Positions 49,051 to 58,074 of a stretch of 64,000 nucleotides of DNA are shown here, piece by piece. The notes below the pieces were generated by a model. The model saw only the letters and a program-made list of their open reading frames with translations, ran no database searches and was not told where the DNA came from. The position numbers were made by a program, and so were the translations under genes. Origin of the DNA: Nocardioides aromaticivorans (GTDB taxonomy: Bacteria; Actinomycetota; Actinomycetes; Propionibacteriales; Nocardioidaceae). The stretch is from positions 2,232,001 through 2,296,000 of the forward strand of contig NZ_JACBZM010000001.1 of assembly GCF_013408525.1 (NCBI RefSeq), in the 5' to 3' direction. Position 1 is the stretch's first letter; every line of letters starts with the position of its first letter.

Positions 49051-49957
49051 ACTTGACCCGATCGGACCCATCGATCTCTGGCGGGGCTGAGGGATGGGCA
49101 TAGGATCGGATGACCGGCCTCGAGGGCTGGTCTCAACTCAACACTGGCTGGTGCACCCCTGGGGTGCACCACCCCGAGGTAACGGGAGCAAACCGGAGAC
49201 AACGGGAGGCCGAGACCACGCTCAGGACGGTCGTTCCAGCGTGATCGAGCGTGGTATTCCGCCGGTTCAACTCCCCCCTCGCGCACGTGTGACGAAGCCC
49301 CGGGTCCTCGGACCCGGGGCTTCGTACTTTCGGGCTCGAAGGTCGAGGGCAGTGCCCGATGTGCGGTTGTCGCAGCGCTGTACTGCTCGGGTTGGTTGCG
49401 GGTGCGTCTCAGCGACCAAAGTCGGCGCCGTGCCGTGGGAACGAGTATGCGGCAACCTTCGGCGGCGAGTGGATGACTAGGACCGGCCGTGACCCCTAAG
49501 GGGCACGGCTTGCCGATCGAGTGGTCTCGGCTGCCCGCGGGCGCATATTGCGGAGCGTCGCCGGCCGCGCAGGCGACATCGTCCCTCAACCCATCGCCTG
49601 CCGACGAGACCAGTGTCTTCATAGAGGCCTGGCCGACACCGCCGCCTCGGCACGACAGGATCGACATGATCCCGAGCTCAACGGTCCGGCCGCTGCTCAC
49701 GCCGGTTGTGATCGTCTCGGGGTTTCGAGCGCCGATGAGTTCGTACTCGCCTGGTCCGTCCTCGTCCTCTTGAGGTCGGTGCAGTGCGCGCGGATTGCCA
49801 GCCAGGAAGGCGCGAGGGCGCCGACCACCGGACGCGCCGTCCTCGCGTCCGCAGCCCGCTCTATCGGCGAAGGAGGCGGAACTATTGCGAGCCGATAGCG
49901 AAGACCCCCGAGACCCTCGACTGCGAGATCGCCAATCACGGTAGCGCTGAGTTGTCC
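49051..49957. other. Non-coding region at the edge of the defence insert
   Basis: About 900 bases with no supported gene on either strand. It contains the hairpin at 49292-49325 and a tRNA-T-arm-like string (GGTTCAACTCCC) at 49262-49273 without a matching acceptor or anticodon arm. This probably marks rearranged sequence where the following lower-GC genes joined. Confidence 0.45.
49292..49325. terminator. Very strong hairpin terminator
   Basis: ACGAAGCCCCGGGTC and its complement GACCCGGGGCTTCGT form a 15-bp stem around a CTCG loop, followed by ACTTT. It is typical of actinobacterial terminators after tRNA or stable RNA genes. Confidence 0.7.
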
Positions 49958-50812
49958 TCAGCAGACTCGTCGTCTGAGTTCTTGGAACAATGGATAGTCA
50001 TCGAGATCGGAAGCTTGCAGGCTAGTTCTCATCATGCTTTCGAGGTTTGCTGACCTTGCATGGTCGCCACTCAGGTTCTGATGCCACGCAATCAGGGGCG
50101 CGATATCGTGGCCGCGAATGATAAGGCGAGGATCCGCTGGTACTAAGGAGTGAAAATACTCGGCGCGCCCGACAACCTCGTCGAGGCTACTTGATTCACC
50201 TCGCGCGGCGAGTGATCGTCTAATGAGTTCGGGAACCTCTATCCGTGCGTCCCCGCCCTTCTTCGAGATTGCGCGCACGAATCGATCGACAACGGGTACC
50301 CCTACCTCGTGCAGGGCCCTTCGCGCGACCGCGAGGTCTACGAGCAGTGGTGTCAGGTCACTAATGAGAGTGGATGCCGAGAAATCTCGCCCGAGCCCGA
50401 CGCTCAACATTTGTTGGAGCGGGCGTTGTTGAAAGGCGTAGGCGTCCATGCTGCCGAAATCTGTCCGAAGGAGGACCTCGCTGGCCCCTTCGTCCTGATT
50501 AGCGCCAAACCCATCCCGGTCTGAATCGACCACGCAGGTGATCGACGGCTCTTCGAGGCCGCCAACTTCTTGAGCCAGGGCAATCACGTAATCGCGCTTG
50601 CCGGGATTGGAGCCCGGCGAGGTCAAGGACTGAGGGTCGATCCGGTCATCGACCGCGTACACCCGGGCGCGCCCGCCTCCACGCTCGTGGAGATACCACG
50701 AGACAAGTCGCCGGTCGACGCGACCTTCGACGATTACGTCGCGCACATCCGGTTGAACTTCATAGAGGACGCGGAGTTCACTCGGGGTGCGCCGCTCAGG
50801 CGCAGAATACAC
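49958..50812 (-). CDS. TOPRIM/DUF4435-type nuclease, AriB-like (PARIS-like effector)
   Basis: Protein of 284 residues with a TOPRIM-like core: E29 in VIVEGRVDRRLVSWYL and the acidic DSDRD triad D96, D98, D100 in CVVDSDRDGFG. This is the pattern of DUF4435 proteins. AriB, the effector of the PARIS anti-phage system, is a DUF4435 nuclease of about this size that cuts tRNA once released by AriA. The GTG start lies 9 bases after the ATPase stop on the same strand. Codon use is less GC-biased than the neighbours, which suggests transfer. Confidence 0.75.
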   Translation of the reverse strand: MYSAPERRTPSELRVLYEVQPDVRDVIVEGRVDRRLVSWYLHERGGGRARVYAVDDRIDPQSLTSPGSNPGKRDYVIALAQEVGGLEEPSITCVVDSDRDGFGANQDEGASEVLLRTDFGSMDAYAFQQRPLQQMLSVGLGRDFSASTLISDLTPLLVDLAVARRALHEVGVPVVDRFVRAISKKGGDARIEVPELIRRSLAARGESSSLDEVVGRAEYFHSLVPADPRLIIRGHDIAPLIAWHQNLSGDHARSANLESMMRTSLQASDLDDYPLFQELRRRVC

Positions 50813-50821
50813 GGGATATAC

Positions 50822-52243
50822 CTACTTCAGGCCGACCAATGCCTCAGGATTCCCTGAAGAGATTTCGATCGAGTGAGTGGCGACAATCAACTGCATCGGA
50901 GTGCCTTCGGTCAACGACAGCAACGCGTCGATCAACTTCCTCTGCCACTTCACCCCCAGGCTCAGTTCCGGTTCGTCAATGATGAAAAGTCTGCTGTTGC
51001 GACGGGCGAGAACCGCGGTGCAGAAGAGCATGACCAGTTGACGTTCACCGGAACTGAGGCTGGTCGGATCCAGCGGCTCGCCGGACGGAGTGAAAATCAT
51101 CAGGCCCGAGGCCGGATTGAACCCCACAGTCTTTTCTTCAAGGAAGTCGTTAAGTAGTGATACGAGTTTCCGTACGACCGCCTCAAGTTCTTCAAGAGCC
51201 GAGAAGCGTGTCTGAAGCGAGGCTAAGTACGGCGATAGAATCTGTTGCGCCAGTAGCAACTTCTCTCCGCCTTGGCTTCTCAACTGGCTCAATAGCAGCA
51301 AATATTCTTCGCTCGGAAAGCTGGGAACTAGATCGAACTCTTCGAATCTAGCGGACGCATTTCCAGCCTCTGCTACTGCCATCATGAGATCGTCAGGTGA
51401 AGACAGGTTGCTGGCTCCAGGAGACGCGTTGGATGCCAACTGCACGAGTACGTCGCGATAAATGCTGTTTGCGCCTGCCGATCCCGTGTTCTGGCCTCCA
51501 AGCGTCAACTGCCGCGACCAGTCGGTAAGGCGACGAAGCGTCATCCGTAGTTCGGCCGCCGCTAGGTCGCTGGAGCGTGTGTGTAGGAGGTGTCGGCCTC
51601 CCCGCATGAAGCGCTCTTCCTCCTGACGAGCGAATCTTTCCCGTTGTCTTGCGATCTCTTCGTCGTCGCTGTATAGCGTGCGATCGTCGGCAAGGAAGAG
51701 AGGCATAAAACCCATCTCCTCCAAGAAGGCGAGGTATATGGCGTCGCCATCCGGCTCGTCGACGACCTCCATTCCTGGAAGCATGTCTACGACGCGCCAT
51801 CCTGCTTTGTCCCGCTTGTGCCCGACTTGGATCGAGCGTCGTCGCTCATCTTGGTTGGGCACGATTGCGCCATCGCTAACGACGTACTGAGCGACGGCCA
51901 TCGGCTCGCCGCGCCGCTTGACAACAATCTCAAAGTCGCCCAGTAGGTCGTCCTTCTTGCGGCAAGTCAGGACCGAGCCGTCGGCGAAGGTGATGATGAG
52001 ACGTTTGAATGGGACGCGGGCAATCTGAGTTCGGTGGCCTTTGTCGTCAGCCGAACTGAGAACATTCCAAATGAGCTTTAGGACCGTAGTCTTACCGGTG
52101 CCGTTGCTGCCGTGGACCAGTACGAGGCGACTATCGTTAGCCTGTGGGACGTCGAGCTGGTAACTGTAACGCCCAAAAAGACCTTCGACTGAGATCGAGG
52201 TGATGAGTGCACGATCGGGAGTACCGAGTTCTTCGAGCTTCAC
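50822..52243 (-). CDS. ABC-type/OLD-like AAA ATPase, AriA-like (PARIS-like sensor)
   Basis: ATPase of 473 residues: Walker A GSNGTGKTT (45-53, K51), the long insertion between motifs, ABC signature LSSGERQ (396-402), Walker B RLFIIDEPE (418-425; D423, E424) and the histidine switch VATHS (H457). The signature plus Walker B places it with the SMC/RecF/AAA_15-21 ATPases. In PARIS, AriA forms the ATPase scaffold that holds AriB until a phage trigger is sensed. GTG start with weak ribosome site; the gene is first of the pair. AT-richer than the flanks. Confidence 0.78.
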   Translation of the reverse strand: MKLEELGTPDRALITSISVEGLFGRYSYQLDVPQANDSRLVLVHGSNGTGKTTVLKLIWNVLSSADDKGHRTQIARVPFKRLIITFADGSVLTCRKKDDLLGDFEIVVKRRGEPMAVAQYVVSDGAIVPNQDERRRSIQVGHKRDKAGWRVVDMLPGMEVVDEPDGDAIYLAFLEEMGFMPLFLADDRTLYSDDEEIARQRERFARQEEERFMRGGRHLLHTRSSDLAAAELRMTLRRLTDWSRQLTLGGQNTGSAGANSIYRDVLVQLASNASPGASNLSSPDDLMMAVAEAGNASARFEEFDLVPSFPSEEYLLLLSQLRSQGGEKLLLAQQILSPYLASLQTRFSALEELEAVVRKLVSLLNDFLEEKTVGFNPASGLMIFTPSGEPLDPTSLSSGERQLVMLFCTAVLARRNSRLFIIDEPELSLGVKWQRKLIDALLSLTEGTPMQLIVATHSIEISSGNPEALVGLK

Positions 52244-52289
52244 GCCGTAAGGATGCCAGAGAAGTCCGAAATCTCTCTTGCGGGTTTAG

Positions 52290-52358
52290 CAGAAGGCGCT
52301 CGCGCTGCTCGGCGCGGTCGTGGACGCCCAGTGGGAGCGGTACGCCGCCGCGAGGTGA
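52290..52358 (+). pseudogene. Short 3' coding remnant at the insert border
   Basis: The frame QKALALLGAVVDAQWERYAAAR then TGA has high-GC actinobacterial codon use and directly follows a TAG at 52287-52289 and AT-richer sequence. It looks like the last 22 codons of a gene whose upstream part was replaced by the ATPase/DUF4435 insert. Too short to name. Confidence 0.35.
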
Positions 52359-52435
52359 GCTGATCCGCTGCGCCCCGGATCAACCCGCGTCCCCCGGGTA
52401 CGGCCCGGCCTTCACGGTCGGACGAGGGAGCCCCC

Positions 52436-54730
52436 ATGGTGGACAGCGGCAAGGCAGTGCGTGTGATCAGGAAGGCGGTCCGCAGCGCCGTCACGGAGGC
52501 GGCGGAGGCCGCGCTGGCGAGGGTCGCGGACCGGGAGGCGTCCCGGGCACCGGGGGCCCCGGCGCCGAAGCCGCCGAAGGTGGCCGAGCCGACGAAGCCG
52601 GTCGAGCCGCTGCCGCCCAAGCCGGACCAGAGCGGGCCGGACCGTCGTACGGCGACGGGGGCGGAGACCCTCGCGACGCGCGACGACGTCGCCCAGCAGG
52701 GGCGCTTCCTCACCACCTCCACCGGCGCCCGGCTGCGCGACACCGACCACTCCCTCAAGGCAGGTGACCGCGGACCGACGCTGCTGCAGGACCACCACCT
52801 GCGGGAGAAGATCACCCACTTCGACCACGAGCGGATCCCGGAGCGCGTCGTGCACGCACGCGGCGCGGGCGCCCACGGCGTCTTCGTCGGCTACGGCAAC
52901 GCCAAGCCGATCTGCCGGGCGGGCTTCCTCGCGCGGGGGAAGGAGACGCCGGTCTTCGTGCGCTTCTCGACCGTGCTCGGCTCGCGCGGGTCCGCGGACA
53001 CCGTGCGCGACACCCGCGGCTTCGCGACGAAGTTCTACACCGACGAGGGCACCTTCGACCTGGTCGGCAACAACATCCCGGTCTTCTTCATCCAGGACGG
53101 CATCAAGTTCCCCGACGTCATCCACGCCGGGAAGCCGCACCCCGATCGCGAGATCCCGCAGGCGCAGAGCGCCCACGACACCTTCTGGGACTTCGTGTCG
53201 CTCCACACCGAGGCCCAGCACCACACGATCTGGAACATGTCCGACCGCGGGATCCCGCGCTCCTACCGGACGATGGAGGGCTTCGGGGTCCACACCTTCC
53301 GCACGGTCAACGCGCAGGGCGAGACGGCGCTCGTGAAGTTCCACTGGAAGCCCCGCCTCGGCGTGCACTCCCTGACCTGGGAGGAGGCGCAGCTGACCGG
53401 AGGCATCGACCCCGACTTCCACCGGCGCGACCTCGCCGACGCCATCGAGTCGGGCGCCTACCCGCAGTGGGAGCTCGGCCTCCAGGTCTTCGAGGACACC
53501 GACGACGAGACCTTCCAGGGCATCGACCTGCTCGACCCGACGAAGCTGGTCCCGGAGGAGCTCGCGCCGGTGCAGCCGGTCGGCCTGCTGACCCTGACCG
53601 GCAACCCGACCAACTTCTTCGCCGAGACCGAGCAGGTCGCCTTCCACGTCGGCAACCTGGTGCCGGGGATCGACGTCACCAACGACCCGCTGCTGCAGAC
53701 CCGCCTGTTCTCGTACGTCGACACGCAGCTCACCCGCTTGGGCGGACCCAACTTCAACCAGATCCCGGTCAACCGACCGCACGCGCCGGTCAACGACATG
53801 CTCCGCGACGGTTTCCACCAGCACGCGGTGCACGCGGGCGTGGCGCCGTACCGGCCCAACTCGCTCGACGGCGGCTGTCCCTTCCACGCCTCCGGCGCGC
53901 GGGACGGGGCGTTCGTCGACGTACCGGTGCGTGTCGCCGAGTCGGTCAAGGAGCGCGACGTCCCGGTCTCGTTCGCCGACCACTTCAGCCAGGCCCGCCT
54001 GTTCTGGCTGAGCATGACGCCGGTCGAGAAGCAGCACATCATCCTCGCCTACACCTTCGAGCTCTCGCGCTGCTACGAGCAGGCCATCCGCGAGCGGCAG
54101 CTGCTGGCGCTCGCGCAGGTCGACCCCGAGCTGTGCGCCGAGGTGGCCGCCGGACTGGGCCTGCCGGCTCCGGAGGCGCCCGGCCCGCTGGCGGAGCCCC
54201 AGCCGAGCCCGGCCCTCTCGCAGTTGGGCCGGGAGTGGCCCACGGACGGCCGGGTGCTCGGCGTCGTCGTCGGCGACGAGGGTGACCTCGACGGGGTCGA
54301 CGCACTGGTCGAGACCATCGCCGACCACGGCATGGTCGCGCTCGTCATCGGACCGCACGGCGGCAAGCTGTCCGACGGCACCGTCGTCCAGCGCACCTTC
54401 GGCGGCGCTCGCTCCGTCGAGTTCGACGCCCTGTTCGTGGCCGGCTGCCCCGCTCCCGCGCCCGACGCGATCCCGGTGCGCGACGCCAAGGCCGACGACC
54501 CCGGCGAGCCGCTCGACCCGAGGGTCCGGCTGATGCTCGAGGAGTGCTACCGCCACGCCAAGACGATCGGCGTCTGGGGTGCCGGCGCCGAGGCGCTCGC
54601 CGCGGCCGGCCTCCCCGTCGACGCGCCCGGGATCGTCCGGGGCAGCTCGCCGACCGGGGTCCTCGCCGAGGTCGAGGGACTGCTCGGCAGCCACCGGGCG
54701 TGGGAGCGGTTCGTGTCGCCGACGCCGTGA
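52436..54730 (+). CDS. katE: Monofunctional large-subunit catalase (HPII type)
   Basis: Catalase of 764 residues. H140 in RVVHARGAGAHG and N213 in NNIPVFF are catalytic, and Y427 in RLFSYVDTQ binds heme; numbering runs 12 ahead of E. coli KatE. The extra C-terminal flavodoxin/amidotransferase-like domain (RVLGVVVGDEGDLDGVDALV, about residues 605-764) marks the large-subunit class. The N-terminus has a Pro/Lys-rich linker. It detoxifies peroxide; the single gene stands alone. Confidence 0.96.
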   Translation: MVDSGKAVRVIRKAVRSAVTEAAEAALARVADREASRAPGAPAPKPPKVAEPTKPVEPLPPKPDQSGPDRRTATGAETLATRDDVAQQGRFLTTSTGARLRDTDHSLKAGDRGPTLLQDHHLREKITHFDHERIPERVVHARGAGAHGVFVGYGNAKPICRAGFLARGKETPVFVRFSTVLGSRGSADTVRDTRGFATKFYTDEGTFDLVGNNIPVFFIQDGIKFPDVIHAGKPHPDREIPQAQSAHDTFWDFVSLHTEAQHHTIWNMSDRGIPRSYRTMEGFGVHTFRTVNAQGETALVKFHWKPRLGVHSLTWEEAQLTGGIDPDFHRRDLADAIESGAYPQWELGLQVFEDTDDETFQGIDLLDPTKLVPEELAPVQPVGLLTLTGNPTNFFAETEQVAFHVGNLVPGIDVTNDPLLQTRLFSYVDTQLTRLGGPNFNQIPVNRPHAPVNDMLRDGFHQHAVHAGVAPYRPNSLDGGCPFHASGARDGAFVDVPVRVAESVKERDVPVSFADHFSQARLFWLSMTPVEKQHIILAYTFELSRCYEQAIRERQLLALAQVDPELCAEVAAGLGLPAPEAPGPLAEPQPSPALSQLGREWPTDGRVLGVVVGDEGDLDGVDALVETIADHGMVALVIGPHGGKLSDGTVVQRTFGGARSVEFDALFVAGCPAPAPDAIPVRDAKADDPGEPLDPRVRLMLEECYRHAKTIGVWGAGAEALAAAGLPVDAPGIVRGSSPTGVLAEVEGLLGSHRAWERFVSPTP

Positions 54731-54816
54731 GACCGCTCCGCGACGGATCGCGCGCCCCGGGGGCGGGACCGGAGTAGGTTCGGGAGCCCGACACTCGACC
54801 GGTGAGGGCGACGACC

Positions 54817-55770
54817 ATGGTGAGGTTCCCCCGACACCCAGCGCCTGCGCTGGTGCTCGTCGGCGCGCTCCTCCTCGCGGGCTGCAGCCCGGCCGGACCC
54901 GGCCCCGACGCCGGGTCCGCGCCGGCCTCGTCGGCCGGGGCCTCGTCGCCCGGGGCCTCGTCGCCCGGGCTCGAGCCGCTGTCGAAGGTGCTCGTCGTGA
55001 TCGAGGAGAACCACACCCTCGACCAGATGCGGGCCGGCATGCCGTACGCCGCCTCGTTGGCCGACGAGTACGGCTACGCGACCCACTGGTCCGCGCTGAC
55101 CCACCCCAGCGAGCCGAACTATCTCGCCATCGTCGGGGGATCGACGTACGGCGTCGTCGACGACCGGGCGCCCGATGCCAATGCGGCCAAGGTGGGCCAC
55201 GCGCAGTCGATCTTCGGCCAGGCCCTCGCGGCCGACAGGACGGCCCGCACCTATGCGGAGTCGATGCCCGGGACGTGCCACGTCTGGGACCACCCCGACA
55301 AGGCCGTCGCGACCCCGACGTACGCCGTCCGGCACAACCCGTGGGTCTACTTCGCCGACGAGCGCGACCAGTGCGCCGAGCACGACGTCGACCTGAGCAC
55401 CTTCGCCGACGACGCCGCCCACGACAGGCTCCCGAACGTGGGGCTGCTCATCCCGGACCTGACCCACGACGCGCACGACGGCTCGCTCGCCGCCGCGGAC
55501 CGCTGGCTCCGGCAGCAGCTCGGACCGGTGCTGGACAGCGCTGACTTCAGGACGGGGCGGCTCGCCGTCGTCATCACCGCCGACGAGGACGACCGCAGCC
55601 GGGACAACCGCGTCCTCACCGCCGTGCTCCACGTGGGCCTGTCCCACGAGGTCGTCGACACCCCGCTCAACCACTACTCGCTGACCCGCTTCATGGCCGA
55701 GGTCCTCGGAGTCCGACCGCTGGGGGAGGCCGACGGCGCGCCGGACCTGCGCGCCGCCTTCGGCATCTGA
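54817..55770 (+). CDS. Lipoprotein acid phosphatase/phosphoesterase (PF04185-like)
   Basis: Secreted lipoprotein of 317 residues with lipobox LLAGC (C23), a Ser/Ala/Pro-rich linker with a GASSP repeat, and the phosphoesterase core VLVVIEENHTLDQM, HPSEPNYLAIVGGST, LIPDLTHDAHDGS and VVITADEDD. It resembles actinobacterial acid phosphatases related to phospholipase C. The ATG start is chosen over GTG 54802 because GAGGG lies 8 bases before it. Confidence 0.82.
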   Translation: MVRFPRHPAPALVLVGALLLAGCSPAGPGPDAGSAPASSAGASSPGASSPGLEPLSKVLVVIEENHTLDQMRAGMPYAASLADEYGYATHWSALTHPSEPNYLAIVGGSTYGVVDDRAPDANAAKVGHAQSIFGQALAADRTARTYAESMPGTCHVWDHPDKAVATPTYAVRHNPWVYFADERDQCAEHDVDLSTFADDAAHDRLPNVGLLIPDLTHDAHDGSLAAADRWLRQQLGPVLDSADFRTGRLAVVITADEDDRSRDNRVLTAVLHVGLSHEVVDTPLNHYSLTRFMAEVLGVRPLGEADGAPDLRAAFGI

Positions 55771-56035
55771 CGGCCCGCACGCCGTCATCGACGCCGTCGG
55801 GATGGAGGCGCACGGTTCGCCGGGCGCGGCCTTCCTGCAGAAGTTCACCGGGATGGTGCCGGACGCGCTCGCCGAGCCGCTGATCAAGAAGGCAGGCGTC
55901 GACCGGCTCGCCGCGCTGTCCACCGCCATCGACGCGTTCGCGACGCACCACCTCCCGCTCGCGGAGGCGCCGGAGGCCTACCGCCACTTCCAGAAGAAGG
56001 AGGAGGGCGTGGTGAAGGTGGTCTTCCAGCCGTGA
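55769..56035 (+). pseudogene. 3' fragment of a zinc alcohol dehydrogenase
   Basis: Reads DGPHAVIDAVGMEAHGSPGA at the start and ends with APEAYRHFQKKEEGVVKVVF, matching only the last third of a medium-chain dehydrogenase. The frame begins inside the stop of the phosphoesterase gene, so the front two-thirds of the gene is gone. A start at 55802 could in theory give a 77-residue protein, but function is unlikely. Confidence 0.75.
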
Positions 56036-56188
56036 CGCGCGGGCGGTGCTCCGGGCCGAGCCACCTGATGACGGACGGCCCCCACCGGCCGTTTGCTGGA
56101 CCGGAAGGGGCCTCGCCACCGTCAGTCCGCATGCGGCTCTCGGTGTGACTGCTCGCGCCGTACCCGCTTCGCGAGGGCGTACCCGGCG

Positions 56189-56908
56189 TCAGACGAGGTC
56201 AGGCGCACCCGGGTCGGTGTCGGCGACGACGCGCCGCGCGATCTCGGCGAGTCGCACGTTGAGGTGGTTCGAGGCGGTCCGCAGCCTCTCGAACGCCTCG
56301 TCGTCGGTGATGCCCTCCGTCACCATCAGGACGCCGATGGCCTTGCCGATCTCCCGGTTGTTGATCAGGCCTGCGAGGAGGTTCTCGGCTCCGGACTTCT
56401 CGCGAGCGGCGGTGATGGCGACCGAGGCGAACGAGGCGAGGATCGCGCCGACCTCCGCGCCCTCCATGCTCAGGGCGTCCGGGGCATCGGAGAAGAGGTT
56501 GAGCGCGCCCACCTTCTGCGGCCCTGCCGTGATGCGGTAGCCGACCATCCCGCGGACGGGGGTGAGGGCCAGGACCCGTTCGGCGAGGCGCGGCCAGGTG
56601 GGGTCCTTGGTGATGTCCGAGTCGCAGTCGAAGCGGTCGGTCAGGATCGCGTCGACGCACGGACCCTCGCGGACCTCCCACTCCGTGCGGTCGATCAGCG
56701 CCGCGACCTCGTCCGTGGTCGCCTCGAGCCGCGGGGACCGACCGGCGCTGATCGTGGTGATGCACGCATGGTCGCAACCGGGGACGACCTGGAGCGCGAT
56801 CCTGCAGATCTCCTCGTAGATGCCGGAGTACGACTCGCCCTGGTACACGAGCTCGGCGAGCTGCCGGAGGGCGGCCGCGGCCTGGTCCAGGGAAACCGAG
56901 CTGGTCAT
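56189..56908 (-). CDS. GAF-ANTAR RNA-binding transcription antiterminator
   Basis: Protein of 239 residues with an N-terminal GAF sensor domain (about 25-165; GCDHACITTISAGRSPRLEA, VGALNLFSD) and a C-terminal ANTAR domain (about 175-230; NLLAGLINNREIGKAIGVLM, DDEAFERLRTASN, LAEIARRVV). ANTAR domains bind paired RNA hairpins to prevent termination. The start MTSSVSL follows GGAGG; 14 upstream residues are not needed. This gene class is abundant in actinobacteria. Confidence 0.9.
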   Translation of the reverse strand: MTSSVSLDQAAAALRQLAELVYQGESYSGIYEEICRIALQVVPGCDHACITTISAGRSPRLEATTDEVAALIDRTEWEVREGPCVDAILTDRFDCDSDITKDPTWPRLAERVLALTPVRGMVGYRITAGPQKVGALNLFSDAPDALSMEGAEVGAILASFASVAITAAREKSGAENLLAGLINNREIGKAIGVLMVTEGITDDEAFERLRTASNHLNVRLAEIARRVVADTDPGAPDLV

Positions 56909-57155
56909 CGGAACCGAACCTCCACCTCGCTGCGGTGCACCCTTCTGCACCCGCCGTGACGACCCGCTTCTCGAGTCGCGTGAATCATCGCATGCGATCC
57001 GGCAGCCTCGGGGTGGCCCTCGCTCCGGATCAGTGACATAGTCGGGACCGGCTCAAACAGTGCGGGCCACCCCAGGTCGATGAACCGACGCTGCGTTCCC
57101 AGGTGGAGCGCACCGGGATCCTCGGTCGCGACCTCCTCTCGGGGTTGGATTCCAC

Positions 57156-58052
57156 ATGGCACTGAACTTCGTCGTCCCAGGTCGTCTGATACCTGTGTCG
57201 GAGCAGAACGACCTGGAGCAGGTACGACGCTCCGCCCGTCAGGTGGGCGACGGCGCTCGCCTCGACGCTCCCGACCTCAGCGACCTCGCGGAGGCGGTCA
57301 CCGGGATGGCGACCCGCCTGCTGGCCTCCGGCGCTGGTGGCTACGTGAGTGTGCGCGACCTCGGGACGGTCGGCGGCCCCGGGGTGGAGGCGGTGTCCTT
57401 CGCCCGCCGGGACGGAGTGGTCGGTGGTGATTCGCCGTCCTGGGGCCGCTTCCCGGCGTCGCCGGACGACGCGACTGCGTACGTCACGGGCCTGGTGGCG
57501 ACCGGGGTCGGCGGGGGCGCGCACGGCTGGAGGGCGTGGCGCGGGCCCGCCGGCGTCGGCATCCTGGTCTGCGCCGTCGGCGGCTCGGCGGCACAGGCGC
57601 CGCAGCTCCTCGAGCGTGCACTGAGCGTTCCCGTCGTCGCCGGGCCGAACACGATCCTTCGAGTGCTGCACGGCGTGCTGTCGGGGACCCCGGGGGCGGC
57701 AGCCGCCGCGGTCGAGCTCGACCTGGTCGGGGGGACGGCGCGCGCGGCCTCGATCGGGGACATCGGCGTCAGCGTGGTCGCCGATGGCGTCCGGACGGCA
57801 CCGCCGACCCGTGCCGGAGTCGTCGGTGTGGGCAGCAGGTCTCCGGGCCGCCGCGCCGACGAGGTCGCCGTCCGGTGGAGCCGCGAGCTCTCCGTGGTGG
57901 TCCACACCGCCGGCATCGACCCGGCCGGGCCGGCCCGGGCGCCGGAAGGCTCGCCCGAGCACCCCGCGTTCCTCTGCGCTCGACTGATGCAGGACCACCG
58001 GACCGCCGGCGGCGATGCGTGCGTGGTGGCGGCACGCGTCGGACGCGCCTGA
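57156..58052 (+). CDS. RsbT-like/SpoIIE-like (RsbX-type) phosphatase fusion protein
   Basis: Protein of 298 residues. The front half (RRSARQVGDGARLDAPDLSD, VTGMATRLLASGAGGYVSVR) resembles the anti-sigma histidine-kinase fold, and the back half (GVGILVCAVGG, ARAASIGDIGVSVVADGVRT, SVVVHTAGID) resembles PP2C/SpoIIE phosphatases of the RsbX type. Several metal-binding aspartates of true PP2C are absent or changed, so activity is doubtful. A general stress or sigma-factor role is inference. Confidence 0.6.
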   Translation: MALNFVVPGRLIPVSEQNDLEQVRRSARQVGDGARLDAPDLSDLAEAVTGMATRLLASGAGGYVSVRDLGTVGGPGVEAVSFARRDGVVGGDSPSWGRFPASPDDATAYVTGLVATGVGGGAHGWRAWRGPAGVGILVCAVGGSAAQAPQLLERALSVPVVAGPNTILRVLHGVLSGTPGAAAAAVELDLVGGTARAASIGDIGVSVVADGVRTAPPTRAGVVGVGSRSPGRRADEVAVRWSRELSVVVHTAGIDPAGPARAPEGSPEHPAFLCARLMQDHRTAGGDACVVAARVGRA

Positions 58053-58074
58053 GCCTGCGGGTGAGGCTCAGGCG
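58044..58074. terminator. Bidirectional terminator
   Basis: GCGCCTGAGCC and GGCTCAGGCGC form an 11-bp stem with a 9-base loop. It spans the stop codons of the convergent phosphatase-like and HxlR genes. Confidence 0.65.

Noticed and set aside
49205..49290. Possible tRNA gene before the strong hairpin
   Set aside because: Only a T-arm-like string is present. The stems do not pair and no anticodon or D arm can be drawn.
54930..54970. Short repeat in the phosphoesterase gene considered as a regulatory repeat
   Set aside because: It encodes a Ser/Ala/Pro linker (GASSP units) after the lipobox, a usual feature of lipoproteins.
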